Shown one piece after another: positions 37,768 through 46,691 of a stretch of DNA of 64,000 nucleotides. Under the pieces are notes generated by a model. The model saw nothing but the letters and a program-made list of their open reading frames with translations, was not told the origin of the DNA and did no database searches. Position numbers and translations under genes: made by a program. Every line of letters begins with the position of its first letter. Position 1 is the first letter of the stretch. The stretch lies in assembly GCA_003024985.2 (NCBI GenBank), contig PXIH01S0000150.1; one strand, 5' to 3'. This DNA comes from Euperipatoides rowelli. Taxonomy: Eukaryota > Onychophora > Udeonychophora > Euonychophora > Peripatopsidae.

Positions 37768-38325
37768 TTATCCTCCCCCCATTATCTCTTTTTCTTTACT
37801 TGCACACAACTCATCTAATTTTTTTACATAACTATTTGTTATATTTTGGACTTCATCTAATATCTTCTTTAATCTGTCCTCTACTAATTCTTTATTTTTC
37901 TCTAACTTCTTAAAATTCTCATTTATATCACGACGTATATTCCTTAAAGCAACTTTATATTCTTCTGACATAATTTTTGCGGATTTTGCTAGTTCTTTTC
38001 TGCGTTCAATAGTTAAAGCAGGAATTTTTATCCTAACAACTGTTCCATCATTTGTAGGATTCATAGATAAATTAGAAGTTAGTATTGCTCTCTCAATTTC
38101 AAAAATGAGATTTTTATCCCATGGTTGAATTATTACAAGTCTTGCTTCAGGATTTGAAATATTAGCAATATGAGTCAAAGGAGTTTTAGTACCATAACAA
38201 TTAACTATCACTTTTTCAAATAAACTACTATTAATTCTTCCTGTTCTAAGAAACTTATATTCATTCTCAAGAGCAGTTTTAACTTTTTCCATTTTTTCGA
38301 TTAATTCAGTCTTATAATCTTCCAT
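37768..38325 (-). CDS. frr: Ribosome recycling factor
   Basis: RRF splits post-termination ribosomes with EF-G. Typical segments are TALENEYKFLRTGRIN, LVIIQPWDKNLI and NDGTVVRIKIPALTIERRKEL. I choose the ATG at 38325 because AGAGG precedes it closely and it gives 185 residues, the standard length. An ATG six codons earlier has no well-spaced site. The C-terminal GGG is encoded by a six-G run. Confidence 0.96.
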   Translation of the reverse strand: MEDYKTELIEKMEKVKTALENEYKFLRTGRINSSLFEKVIVNCYGTKTPLTHIANISNPEARLVIIQPWDKNLIFEIERAILTSNLSMNPTNDGTVVRIKIPALTIERRKELAKSAKIMSEEYKVALRNIRRDINENFKKLEKNKELVEDRLKKILDEVQNITNSYVKKLDELCASKEKEIMGGG

Positions 38326-38362
38326 ATTACCTCTACAAATCATAAATAATAAAATTTGTACC

Positions 38363-39202
38363 TTAATGGACGCCTATAGAAACATATTTAAATTCAATTA
38401 GCGCTACTTTACTACCAATTTCTTTAGAAACATTATCTAACTTTTTAGCAACAGTAATTTTATCATCTTTAATAAACTCTTGTTCTAAGAAACAAATACC
38501 TGAAAGATCCTTATTAATTTTACCTTGTATAATATTTTTTAAAATATTCTCAGGCTTATTCATATCAGACATTTGTTTCATGAATATTTCTTCTTTTTCT
38601 TTTATATAAGCAGGCTCAACATCCTTAAAACTTAAATACATTGGTGCAAATGCAGCTACATGCAAAGATAAATCAGTAGCAAGACTATTAATAATAGGAT
38701 TAGTCAACTGTAATTTGTCTTCTAACTTAAGTTTTACTATAGCACCTATTCGACCATCACTATGAACATATACTTGTGCTAACTCAAATTCTCCTATATC
38801 AACAATGTCTACCCTACCAACTTGTAAATTCTCTTTTACTGTAGCTGTAAGTTCCTTAAGAGCATTTTGCTGTATCTCATTAAGTTCACTTACTCCTTGT
38901 TCAACAAGCTCTTTAGTTAACACCACACCAAAATGAATAAAATCTTTAGTAGAAGCTACAAAATCTGTTTCACAAGATAGAAGTAAAAGTCCAGCATGCT
39001 TTTCACCTGCATAAGCAAATATCCTACCTTCATGAGCTTCCCTAGAACTTCTTTTCTCGGCATTAACTATTCCTAACTCTTTTAACTTCTTTATAGCAAG
39101 CTCAAAATCACCATTAGCTGCTTCAAGTGCTTTTTTACAATCACTAAATCCAGCATTTGTCATAGTTCTTAATCTTTTTACATCTATTGGAGTTATAGGC
39201 AT
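38363..39202 (-). CDS. tsf: Elongation factor Ts
   Basis: EF-Ts is the guanine nucleotide exchange factor for EF-Tu. The N-terminal UBA-like domain carries VKRLRTMTNAGFSDCKKALE, and the signature LLLLSCETDFVAST follows. Length 279 is normal. It starts at the last base of the rpsB gene, so the two are coupled. Confidence 0.97.
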   Translation of the reverse strand: MPITPIDVKRLRTMTNAGFSDCKKALEAANGDFELAIKKLKELGIVNAEKRSSREAHEGRIFAYAGEKHAGLLLLSCETDFVASTKDFIHFGVVLTKELVEQGVSELNEIQQNALKELTATVKENLQVGRVDIVDIGEFELAQVYVHSDGRIGAIVKLKLEDKLQLTNPIINSLATDLSLHVAAFAPMYLSFKDVEPAYIKEKEEIFMKQMSDMNKPENILKNIIQGKINKDLSGICFLEQEFIKDDKITVAKKLDNVSKEIGSKVALIEFKYVSIGVH

Positions 39203-39981
39203 TAATACTCCCCTTTTTGATTTTTTGATTGATCATCTTTTGCCTTGAATTCCTCTGTTAATCTTTCTTCTTTTAAAACTTCCATTGATTGCATTTCTAT
39301 TGATTTATCACTTGTTTTAACTGAATCTGAGATTGCCTTTGCAACTAAAGCAATAGAACGAACAGCATCATCATTACCAGGAATTGGAAAATCAATATTA
39401 TCAGGATCACAGTTAGTATCAACCAATGAAATCACTGGAATATTTAATTTTTTTGCTTCGTTTACTGCCAATTGTTCTTTTTTAGAATCAATTATAAACA
39501 AGTAATCTGGTAATGCTTCCATATCTTTTATTCCTGATAAGCTTTTTTCAAGCTTTGATTTCAAGCGTTTAAAGCATAATACTTCCTTCTTACTACAAGA
39601 AGCAAATGTTCCATCAATTTCCATTTTTTCGATTTTCTTAAGTTTCAAAATAGACTTCTTTACTGTATTAAAATTTGATAACATACCTCCATACCATTTA
39701 TTGTTAACAAAAGGCATATCACAATTTTTTGCTTCTTGCTCAATGATTCCTTTTGCTTGAGGTTTTGTTCCAACAAAAAGTATTGTCTTACCGACTTTTG
39801 CTGCTTGAGCGACAGCATCACAAGAATCTTTAAGCCTCTGTAAAGTTTGCTGTAAATCCAAAATATGTACTTCATTTCTTTTCGAGTAAACAAACCTTTT
39901 CATCTTTGGATGCAACTTCTTAACTGGATGACCAAAATGTACCCCTGCCTCCAAAAGATTTTTCATTGTTACTGTTAACAA
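39202..39981 (-). CDS. rpsB: 30S ribosomal protein S2
   Basis: The N-terminus [20 protein letters not shown] and internal [16 protein letters not shown] and [20 protein letters not shown] are diagnostic. The start is a TTG, supported by AGGAGG five bases upstream and by homologues that also begin five to six residues before the MKxLLEAG motif. The C-terminal 30 residues are a charged, variable tail. It is the first gene of rpsB-tsf-frr-uppS-cdsA-rseP. Confidence 0.97.
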   Translation of the reverse strand: MLTVTMKNLLEAGVHFGHPVKKLHPKMKRFVYSKRNEVHILDLQQTLQRLKDSCDAVAQAAKVGKTILFVGTKPQAKGIIEQEAKNCDMPFVNNKWYGGMLSNFNTVKKSILKLKKIEKMEIDGTFASCSKKEVLCFKRLKSKLEKSLSGIKDMEALPDYLFIIDSKKEQLAVNEAKKLNIPVISLVDTNCDPDNIDFPIPGNDDAVRSIALVAKAISDSVKTSDKSIEMQSMEVLKEERLTEEFKAKDDQSKNQKGEY

Positions 39982-40099
39982 AATAACCTCCTATAATAAT
40001 ATTATATAACTCTTGATTACCTAATAATTTTTAAACAAAAATTTATTTAATTTATATAAATAATAGTATAAAATAATTCACTTAATAACTCTACTCCTA

Positions 40100-40375
40100 T
40101 TACAAATCATTTTTATTCCTCTCCAAAAATCTTATTAATAAAACTAAACTTATTGAGCCAATAATAGGAAACGAATAAAAAAAGATATTCAAACGTCTAT
40201 CAAAATAATTATTATAAAAAATAGGAATTATAAATGAAAATAACACTCCACCTAATAAACTAATTAAATATAACAAACTTGAATTAAAATTAAGTATTTT
40301 AAAGTATCGAACAACAAAAAAAACAACAAAAGATATTATTAGATTTGTTAAAAACAAATGTAAAAAAAATACCAT
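40100..40375 (-). CDS. Small membrane protein, unknown function
   Basis: This 91-residue protein has three hydrophobic segments (residues ~4-22, ~32-50, ~66-82). It lies ten bases downstream of a putative lipoprotein gene and corresponds by position to BB0124. There is no recognisable motif. The 118 bases between it and rpsB hold the rpsB leader and no gene. Confidence 0.65.
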   Translation of the reverse strand: MVFFLHLFLTNLIISFVVFFVVRYFKILNFNSSLLYLISLLGGVLFSFIIPIFYNNYFDRRLNIFFYSFPIIGSISLVLLIRFLERNKNDL

Positions 40376-40384
40376 CCCAACTCC

Positions 40385-41119
40385 TTAATCTAACTTAATA
40401 CTTTTAATATATCCTGCATTAAACAATATGCTGTATTCATTAATATTTAATACATCACCAATTCCTACTACAAATATAGCTATATTATAGCTAGCAGTTC
40501 GATCTACAAAAAATTCATCATCAATGTGCTTTAAGTCCCTAGGACGATTTTGCTTAACTAAACTTTTCAGTTTTCCTTTATCTAAGGAATTATCAAACCT
40601 AGAATATTGTTTATCTTTATCTACATAAGCTCTGTATATTTCCATCTTAGAAATCATAGAATCTGAAATTAGATCAATTATTTTAATAAAAGGATGATGA
40701 ACTCTAATATGGTTTCTAAGTACAGTAAAATTAATCTCAAACTTTAATAGCCGTTTATTCCTAACATGATCAAAAATTTTTATAGTAGGCTTTCCAGAAA
40801 AATTATCTTTATCTAGATTTATTTTAAAAAAATTTCTGGAATTAAAAGAAGATTCAACATTAAATCGTGACTTTAAATAATTATAATCACTATTCATAGA
40901 ATTTTTAAAACTAGAATTGTGTTCATAAAATTTATAATATACATCAAAACCTCTCAATTTCAAATTATTAATATTATCAAAATAGTTTACAGGCAATTGA
41001 AAAAAAACACTATTATCAGAAGTATGAGATATTTTTTCAGGTGAATCTATAAAAATAATTTCATCTAAACCACAATGACAGAAAAATACACTCAAAACTA
41101 CATATCTTATATACTTCAT
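40385..41119 (-). CDS. Putative lipoprotein, unknown function
   Basis: The 244-residue protein has an N-terminal hydrophobic segment ending VLSVFFCHCG, where Cys14 or Cys16 could be a spirochaetal-type lipobox cysteine. The body is charged, with FDVYYKFYEHNSSFKNS and IRVHHPFIKIIDLI. It corresponds by position to BB0125. No family is recognised, and the lipidation call depends on a weak lipobox. Confidence 0.65.
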   Translation of the reverse strand: MKYIRYVVLSVFFCHCGLDEIIFIDSPEKISHTSDNSVFFQLPVNYFDNINNLKLRGFDVYYKFYEHNSSFKNSMNSDYNYLKSRFNVESSFNSRNFFKINLDKDNFSGKPTIKIFDHVRNKRLLKFEINFTVLRNHIRVHHPFIKIIDLISDSMISKMEIYRAYVDKDKQYSRFDNSLDKGKLKSLVKQNRPRDLKHIDDEFFVDRTASYNIAIFVVGIGDVLNINEYSILFNAGYIKSIKLD

Positions 41120-41137
41120 CTAACAGAATTTCATAAA

Positions 41138-41737
41138 TTAATTTAATTCCAAAAGTTTATTATTAGCTATATTAACATATAAATTATTTTTATAAGGAAA
41201 CTTAACTATCTCGCTATACACTTTTTTAGCTTCTTCCTTATTTTCCACCTCTATAATAATTCCTTTATATAAAAGAGCTTTTATCTTTATAAAATCAAGT
41301 TTTGTAGTATTAATAATACTATCATAAATACTAATAGCTTCTTTTGTTCTATTCAATTTCTCAAAAATTACACCTTTATTTAAATATGCCAAATCTTTCT
41401 CAACATTATTTGACTTAATAGCCTTCTCAAGTTCTATTAATGCGTCTTCATATCGATTCTTGCTATGAAAATAAATAGATNTAGATAGATAAAATCTATA
41501 AAGAAAATCTTTACCTATTTCAGATTCATTAAAAAAAAATTTTTCTATTTTTAATTCAATATCTTTCTTGTTAGTTTCTTGAGTTTCTTGTAAATATAAA
41601 AACAAATCATTCTCAAAATTCTCTACTATTTGACCACTTGAACTTACATAACTTGTGTCTTTAAAATTCAAAAAAAGTAAAAAAACAATAAATATTCCTA
41701 TGGAAATAAAAAACAATAATAATTTATTATTAGACAT
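41138..41737 (-). CDS. Membrane-anchored TPR protein
   Basis: An N-terminal membrane segment (residues ~5-23) is followed by TPR-like helices (DALIELEKAIKSNNVEKDLA; GVIFEKLNRTKEAISIYDSI; KEEAKKVYSEIVKF), giving a periplasmic interaction domain. One ambiguous base at 41481 makes one residue unknown but leaves the frame open. Its start overlaps the rpsA stop by one base, which implies coupling. It corresponds by position to BB0126. Confidence 0.8.
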   Translation of the reverse strand: MSNNKLLLFFISIGIFIVFLLFLNFKDTSYVSSSGQIVENFENDLFLYLQETQETNKKDIELKIEKFFFNESEIGKDFLYRFYLSXSIYFHSKNRYEDALIELEKAIKSNNVEKDLAYLNKGVIFEKLNRTKEAISIYDSIINTTKLDFIKIKALLYKGIIIEVENKEEAKKVYSEIVKFPYKNNLYVNIANNKLLELN

Positions 41738-43392
41738 TATTTACCTCGTTTTAATAAATCTACAAATGGCTTATAGTGATCTTTATCTTTATCTTTAAAT
41801 AGGTATGAAGCAAGATCTTTCTGTGATTCTTGATTTTGATATTCTTTATAAGAAAACAATACTAATTTATTTTTCATGTTTATGTTTGTTATTACAACTT
41901 TAATTTTATCACCAATATTTAACTTACTAAAATTATCAAGACTACTCTCTTTAGAGTCTCCAAGCTGGATCTTACTAATAAATCCATTTATACTATTAAA
42001 AACTCTAACTTGTAATCCTTTTGATTTTTTTTCTAATATTTCAACTTCAACTATGTCGCCTTTTTTATAACTTTTACTAAAACTCAACCAAGGATTTTCT
42101 TCAAGTTGTTTTATTCCTAATTTAATACTTTTTCTCTTAGCATCTAATTCCAATACTTTAGCTGTTACTTGTTCTCCTTCTATAAAATAATTTTTTGGAT
42201 CAATCTCTTCAATCCAAGAAATATTAAACCTACTTATGTAAGCAACAATTCCTTCATCTAGATTAATAAATGCCCCCGTATCTGTAATCTCCTTAACACT
42301 ACCTTGAATAATCTTGCCCTCAGCATATTTGTTTGTTACTTCTTCCCAAGGATTGTTGTGTACCTGTTTAATACCTAATGATATTTTTTGCTTATCTTTA
42401 TTGATATCTAGAATCTTGACTTCTACTATTTGTCCGACTTTAACCAATTCTTGTGGACTTTTTACTACTCTCACCCAAGAAAAATTATTCACATGTAAAA
42501 GCCCAGTTATAGCATCTTCAAGTTCTACTATTGCACCAAAGCTTAACAAGCTTACTACTTTACCTTTTACAATATCATCTTTAGAATATTTTTCATCTAT
42601 TTTATCCCAAGGATTAGTTTGTAAATCCTTCAAAGATAATTCAACCCTGCTATTACTTTCATCTATTTTTATTATCTTTACCTTTATTTTTTGACCAACA
42701 CTAAAATAGTCAGTAATTTTATCTATAGATTTTGACCAAGCAATATTTACTTTACGTAAAATACCAGTAGTATGACCAATATTAATTATTGCAAAATAAT
42801 CAGTAATTTTAACAACTAACCCATTTAATATGTCATTTTCCTTTAAACTAGTTATAAAGTTTTTCCTCTCTTGCATAATTTGCTCTTTTTCAAGAGTTTT
42901 CCTATCAAAAATAAACTTTAACAATTTATTTTCTTCCACTTGAATTATATAAAATTCAACTTCTTTACCTTTTTTTAATTTTTCATCTCGATTGTAGGAA
43001 CTTAAAGACATTGGAAGAAATCCATTAATATTGCCATTTATTGAAACTTTATAACCATTCGTCATTTCAGCTTCTACTTTACCCTTAAATACTCTTCTTG
43101 TTTCTATAAATTCATTAACTTTCTCTTCAAAATTTAAAAAACCAAGCTGATTAGTACTTAAAATAAGACCTAATTCACCTCCAATTTTTTGAACAATAGC
43201 ACTTATAGTACTGCCTATTTTAGGAATTTCTTCAAATTCACCTATCTTAATAAATCCCTCAGACTTATACCCAATATCTATAAGTATATAGTCTTTTAAT
43301 ACATTAACAACTACCCCCGATACTAAGTTGTTAACTTCTACTGCATCAAGAATACTTAAATAATCTTCCTGTAAGTTGCTCTGGTTTTCCAT
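41737..43392 (-). CDS. rpsA: 30S ribosomal protein S1
   Basis: S1 helps mRNA bind the ribosome. The 551-residue protein has about six S1 (OB-fold) repeats. Each of the central ones ends in a recurrent LSLKDLQTNPWD or LGIKQVHNNPWE type linker, and repeat starts such as GAIVELEDAITGLLHVNNFSW and GAFINLDEGIVAYISRFNISW are clear. The pairing with cmk upstream is the classical cmk-rpsA order. Confidence 0.95.
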   Translation of the reverse strand: MENQSNLQEDYLSILDAVEVNNLVSGVVVNVLKDYILIDIGYKSEGFIKIGEFEEIPKIGSTISAIVQKIGGELGLILSTNQLGFLNFEEKVNEFIETRRVFKGKVEAEMTNGYKVSINGNINGFLPMSLSSYNRDEKLKKGKEVEFYIIQVEENKLLKFIFDRKTLEKEQIMQERKNFITSLKENDILNGLVVKITDYFAIINIGHTTGILRKVNIAWSKSIDKITDYFSVGQKIKVKIIKIDESNSRVELSLKDLQTNPWDKIDEKYSKDDIVKGKVVSLLSFGAIVELEDAITGLLHVNNFSWVRVVKSPQELVKVGQIVEVKILDINKDKQKISLGIKQVHNNPWEEVTNKYAEGKIIQGSVKEITDTGAFINLDEGIVAYISRFNISWIEEIDPKNYFIEGEQVTAKVLELDAKRKSIKLGIKQLEENPWLSFSKSYKKGDIVEVEILEKKSKGLQVRVFNSINGFISKIQLGDSKESSLDNFSKLNIGDKIKVVITNINMKNKLVLFSYKEYQNQESQKDLASYLFKDKDKDHYKPFVDLLKRGK

Positions 43393-43419
43393 TTTACCTT
43401 CTTTTTTTTAAAATACACA

Positions 43420-44070
43420 TTATTTTAAATTAAATTTTCTTATTATATTATCACATATATCCTCTACACTAAAATTACTTGTATCTATGTAATAAACATT
43501 ATCGACTAGCCTCAAGTTGCCATACTGTCTATTCCTATCCATTTCATCTCTTTCACATATTTGTTTCTCTAATTCATTAACGTTTTCAAATTCACCTCTC
43601 TCCTCATACCGTCTTAAAGTTCTAACTTGAATAGAAGCATCCAAATATACACGAACTTTTGCTTCTGGAAAAACTACAGTAGTAATATCTCTTCCTTCAA
43701 TTACATAACTTTCATTTTTATTTTTAGTAATTTCTCTTAACTTATCATTAACAATATCTCTTACTTGTCTATAAGAAGAATAGAATGAAACTGATAAATC
43801 TATTTCATTATTTACAGTTTCATTTATCACATTTTGATTATTCAATAAAAATCTTTCTCCATCAAACTCAATTTTATTATTGTTTATTAAAATTACAAGT
43901 TCTTGTTCACTTAAGAAAGCAAACTTATTTTGAACTACTGTTCTTGCAAGATATGTTATTATACGATAAAGATGTCCTGAACTAATAAAATTATAACCTA
44001 ATCTTATGCCTAATTCTCTTGCAACTGTACTTTTACCAGAACCAGAAGGCCCATCAATTGCTATTATCAT
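43420..44070 (-). CDS. cmk: Cytidylate kinase
   Basis: Cmk phosphorylates CMP/dCMP. The P-loop is GPSGSGKST at residues 7-15. YVIEGRDITTVVFPEAKVRVYLDAS carries the CMP-binding GRD motif, and the RCDEMDRNR-like lid reads ERDEMDRNR. Length 216 is normal. It overlaps rluB by 17 bases and lies 27 bases upstream of rpsA. Confidence 0.97.
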   Translation of the reverse strand: MIIAIDGPSGSGKSTVARELGIRLGYNFISSGHLYRIITYLARTVVQNKFAFLSEQELVILINNNKIEFDGERFLLNNQNVINETVNNEIDLSVSFYSSYRQVRDIVNDKLREITKNKNESYVIEGRDITTVVFPEAKVRVYLDASIQVRTLRRYEERGEFENVNELEKQICERDEMDRNRQYGNLRLVDNVYYIDTSNFSVEDICDNIIRKFNLK

Positions 44071-44800
44071 TACTACTCTTTAAATATGATTTCAACTTAT
44101 TAATTTCCTTAAAAGATAAGACCCTTACTTCGCCTTCTTTAAGCAGGCCTAATTTTATCCCACCTATTCTAATTCTATGCACTTTTTTTAAAAAAATACC
44201 CCTACTCTCAAATACTTTCCTAATTTCTCTATTTTTTCCTTCTATTAATATTAACCTTACTGTATATTTATCTAAGATCTCATAGTCTTTTAATTTAAAA
44301 AATTCACCTTGAATTTTGATTCCTTCAGTAAACCTAACTAATAAAGACTCATCTATTTCCCTAGAACATTCTATTAAATATTCTCTCTCTACTGCTCCTC
44401 GGGGATGCATAATACAATTTGCAAACTGTCCATCATTTGTAAAAAGTAAAAGACCTGAACTTTTAAAATCAAGCCTACCTATTGAGAAAATTCTATATTT
44501 AAACAAAGGTTGAACCAAAGATATTGCTAGATTACGACCTTTTACATCGAAATTTGAACACAAATAATTATTAGGTTTATTTAAAGCTATATATAAAATA
44601 TTTTTTTTATTTTGTTCTCTTACTACAAATTCTTGTCTTTTGTATTCAACCCTATCTCCTAAAAATACTTGAGTTCCCAGTTTTGGGAGTCTACTATTTA
44701 CTTTTATTAAGTTATCTCTTATTAAATTTTCACAGCTCCGTCTTGAACCCAATCCTTTTTGTGCTAAAAAAACTTGCAGTCTAATTCCATTTTCACTCAT
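44054..44800 (-). CDS. rluB: 23S rRNA pseudouridine synthase, RluB/RsuA family
   Basis: An N-terminal S4 RNA-binding domain (RLQVFLAQKGLGSRRSCENL) precedes the catalytic domain. There, GRLDFKSSGLLLFTNDG contains the catalytic Asp and EGKNREIRKVFESRG follows. The 248-residue size fits the RluB/RluE group. Whether it modifies 23S or 16S RNA cannot be decided from sequence by eye. It overlaps both neighbours. Confidence 0.92.
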   Translation of the reverse strand: MSENGIRLQVFLAQKGLGSRRSCENLIRDNLIKVNSRLPKLGTQVFLGDRVEYKRQEFVVREQNKKNILYIALNKPNNYLCSNFDVKGRNLAISLVQPLFKYRIFSIGRLDFKSSGLLLFTNDGQFANCIMHPRGAVEREYLIECSREIDESLLVRFTEGIKIQGEFFKLKDYEILDKYTVRLILIEGKNREIRKVFESRGIFLKKVHRIRIGGIKLGLLKEGEVRVLSFKEINKLKSYLKSSNDNSN

Positions 44801-45582
44801 GCTAATATAATATTCTCACCTTCTTCAATTATTAATTTCTCATCTATATGAATTAAATTTACAATATTTTTCATTTTATATTCAAGAATTATAAAAAAAT
44901 AACAAAATCTATCAAAGAAATAATTTTTCTTACTTACACTCAAAAGTTCTTCGAAAACTATTTCTTTTTTAGTTTTTAATAAAGATATTATCTTAATTCT
45001 CTTTTCTAAAATACGCGCTTTATATTTTTCATGCTTAATTTTACTCTTTAAGTTCCTTACAAAATCGATTTTTTCCTTATCTTTTTTTACTTTTATTGCA
45101 ATTTCTACACTTGAATTTGATTTACAAAATTCACCTTCCATGTATTTTTCAATATTCAGAACTTTCTTAGAATTTGTTAATTCCTTTTGCTTTTCTTCCA
45201 TGTCTTTACCTAAAAAAGCTAATTTATTGTCTTTATTTTGAATTTTTTCATTGCTATTAAATCTAGTATAACTTTTAAAAAGTTCAATTATCTGTTTATT
45301 GACCTCAATTTCTTTTTTTCTTTGTTCCCTTAAATTTATTGGAAATACCATTTGGCTTTTCCAATAAAACAAAATATTCAAAAAAGTATAAAACCTAATA
45401 AGACCTAAAACATCAACTTCTATTTCTAGACTATCAACTGACAAAAGAAAGTCATCAATTATTTTATTTAAGGAAATGGACTTAAGCAGTTCTTTATTAT
45501 TACTTATATAATTAAAAAATAAGTCTATATCTCCATTAAAAGTATTATACTTTATGATATATTCATTGAATATATTTTTCAT
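44797..45582 (-). CDS. scpA: ScpA-like condensin-associated protein (divergent)
   Basis: The N-terminal ~100 residues follow the ScpA pattern. [11 protein letters not shown] motif stands for the family's GPLDLLL..I, then come [20 protein letters not shown] and [20 protein letters not shown] with VFP (the LLP motif). The middle is a charged linker, and the C-terminal ~70 residues could be the winged helix that binds SMC. ScpA links SMC to ScpB in chromosome segregation. The similarity is moderate. It overlaps recA and rluB by four bases each. Confidence 0.7.
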   Translation of the reverse strand: MKNIFNEYIIKYNTFNGDIDLFFNYISNNKELLKSISLNKIIDDFLLSVDSLEIEVDVLGLIRFYTFLNILFYWKSQMVFPINLREQRKKEIEVNKQIIELFKSYTRFNSNEKIQNKDNKLAFLGKDMEEKQKELTNSKKVLNIEKYMEGEFCKSNSSVEIAIKVKKDKEKIDFVRNLKSKIKHEKYKARILEKRIKIISLLKTKKEIVFEELLSVSKKNYFFDRFCYFFIILEYKMKNIVNLIHIDEKLIIEEGENIILA

Positions 45583-46670
45583 TTTTCTACTTTTTCTTTA
45601 GCAGGTTTTGACTCTTTCAAGGCTTCTGTTGGGTGCTCAAAGATTACCTTACGAAGTTTTCTCTCAAGTTGATTTGTGAAATCTTTTTCCGTTTGAAGAT
45701 ATTTAACAGCATTTTCTCTACCCTGACCTAACTTCTCATCACCTAATGAGTACCATGAACCTGTTTTTTGAATAATATTATATTTAACTGCTGCCTCAAG
45801 AATACTAGCCTCACTAGAAATTCCCTTTCCAAAATAAATTATTAGCTCAATTTTTTTAAAAGGAGGGGCAACTTTATTCTTGACAACTTTGACTCTTATC
45901 CTATTCCCAATAATATCCTCTGATCCACTTTGCGTTATCTGTTCTACTTTTCTTACTTCAAGTCGCAAAGAAGCATAAAATTTTAACGCATTTCCTCCTG
46001 TTGTAGTCTCTGGATTACCAAACATTATACCTATTTTCATCCTTATTTGATTGATGAACATAATACAAGTATGAGATTTAGATAATATGCCTGTAATCTT
46101 TCGTAAAGCTTTGCTCATAAGTCTAGCTTGAAGGCCAATTTGAGTATCTCCCATTTCACCATCAATCTCAGCTTGTGGAGTTAAAGCAGCAACTGAATCA
46201 ATAACAATTAAGTCAATTCCTCCACTCCTAATTAAATATTCTGTAATTTCAAATGCCTGCTCTCCAGTATCTGGTTGACTAAGCCACAATTCATCTATAT
46301 TAACACCAACAGCTCTTGCATAAACAGGATCAAGTGCATGTTCAGCATCAATGAAAGCCGTAATTCCACCTCTTTTTTGAACCTCAGCAACAGCTTGAAG
46401 TGTTAAAGTAGTCTTTCCTGAAGATTCAGGACCAAATATTTCAATTATCCGTCCCTTTGGATAACCTCCAATTCCTAAAGCCTCATCTAACATTATAGAA
46501 CCACTAGGAATTGATTCAATCCCTTTCCCAACAGGCGATTCTCCCATTCTAATAAGACTTCCTTTACCAAAATCTTTTTCAATTTGAACCCTTGCTAACT
46601 CAACAGCTTTTATTTTATTAATCCTATCCTCTGTGTTAATTCCTTTTTTTTCTTCTTTAAGTTTTGTCAC
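45579..46670 (-). CDS. recA: Recombinase RecA
   Basis: RecA catalyses strand exchange. The P-loop is GPESSGKTT, with [33 protein letters not shown] and [20 protein letters not shown] following. I place the start at a GTG at 46670, because GGAAGG lies seven bases upstream and the product then begins MTKLKEEK, like other Borrelia RecA. An ATG five codons earlier overlaps that site. The resulting length is 363. It lies in the greA-recA-scpA-rluB-cmk-rpsA run. Confidence 0.96.
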   Translation of the reverse strand: MTKLKEEKKGINTEDRINKIKAVELARVQIEKDFGKGSLIRMGESPVGKGIESIPSGSIMLDEALGIGGYPKGRIIEIFGPESSGKTTLTLQAVAEVQKRGGITAFIDAEHALDPVYARAVGVNIDELWLSQPDTGEQAFEITEYLIRSGGIDLIVIDSVAALTPQAEIDGEMGDTQIGLQARLMSKALRKITGILSKSHTCIMFINQIRMKIGIMFGNPETTTGGNALKFYASLRLEVRKVEQITQSGSEDIIGNRIRVKVVKNKVAPPFKKIELIIYFGKGISSEASILEAAVKYNIIQKTGSWYSLGDEKLGQGRENAVKYLQTEKDFTNQLERKLRKVIFEHPTEALKESKPAKEKVEK

Positions 46671-46691
46671 TCTTAAACCTTCCATTAATTT

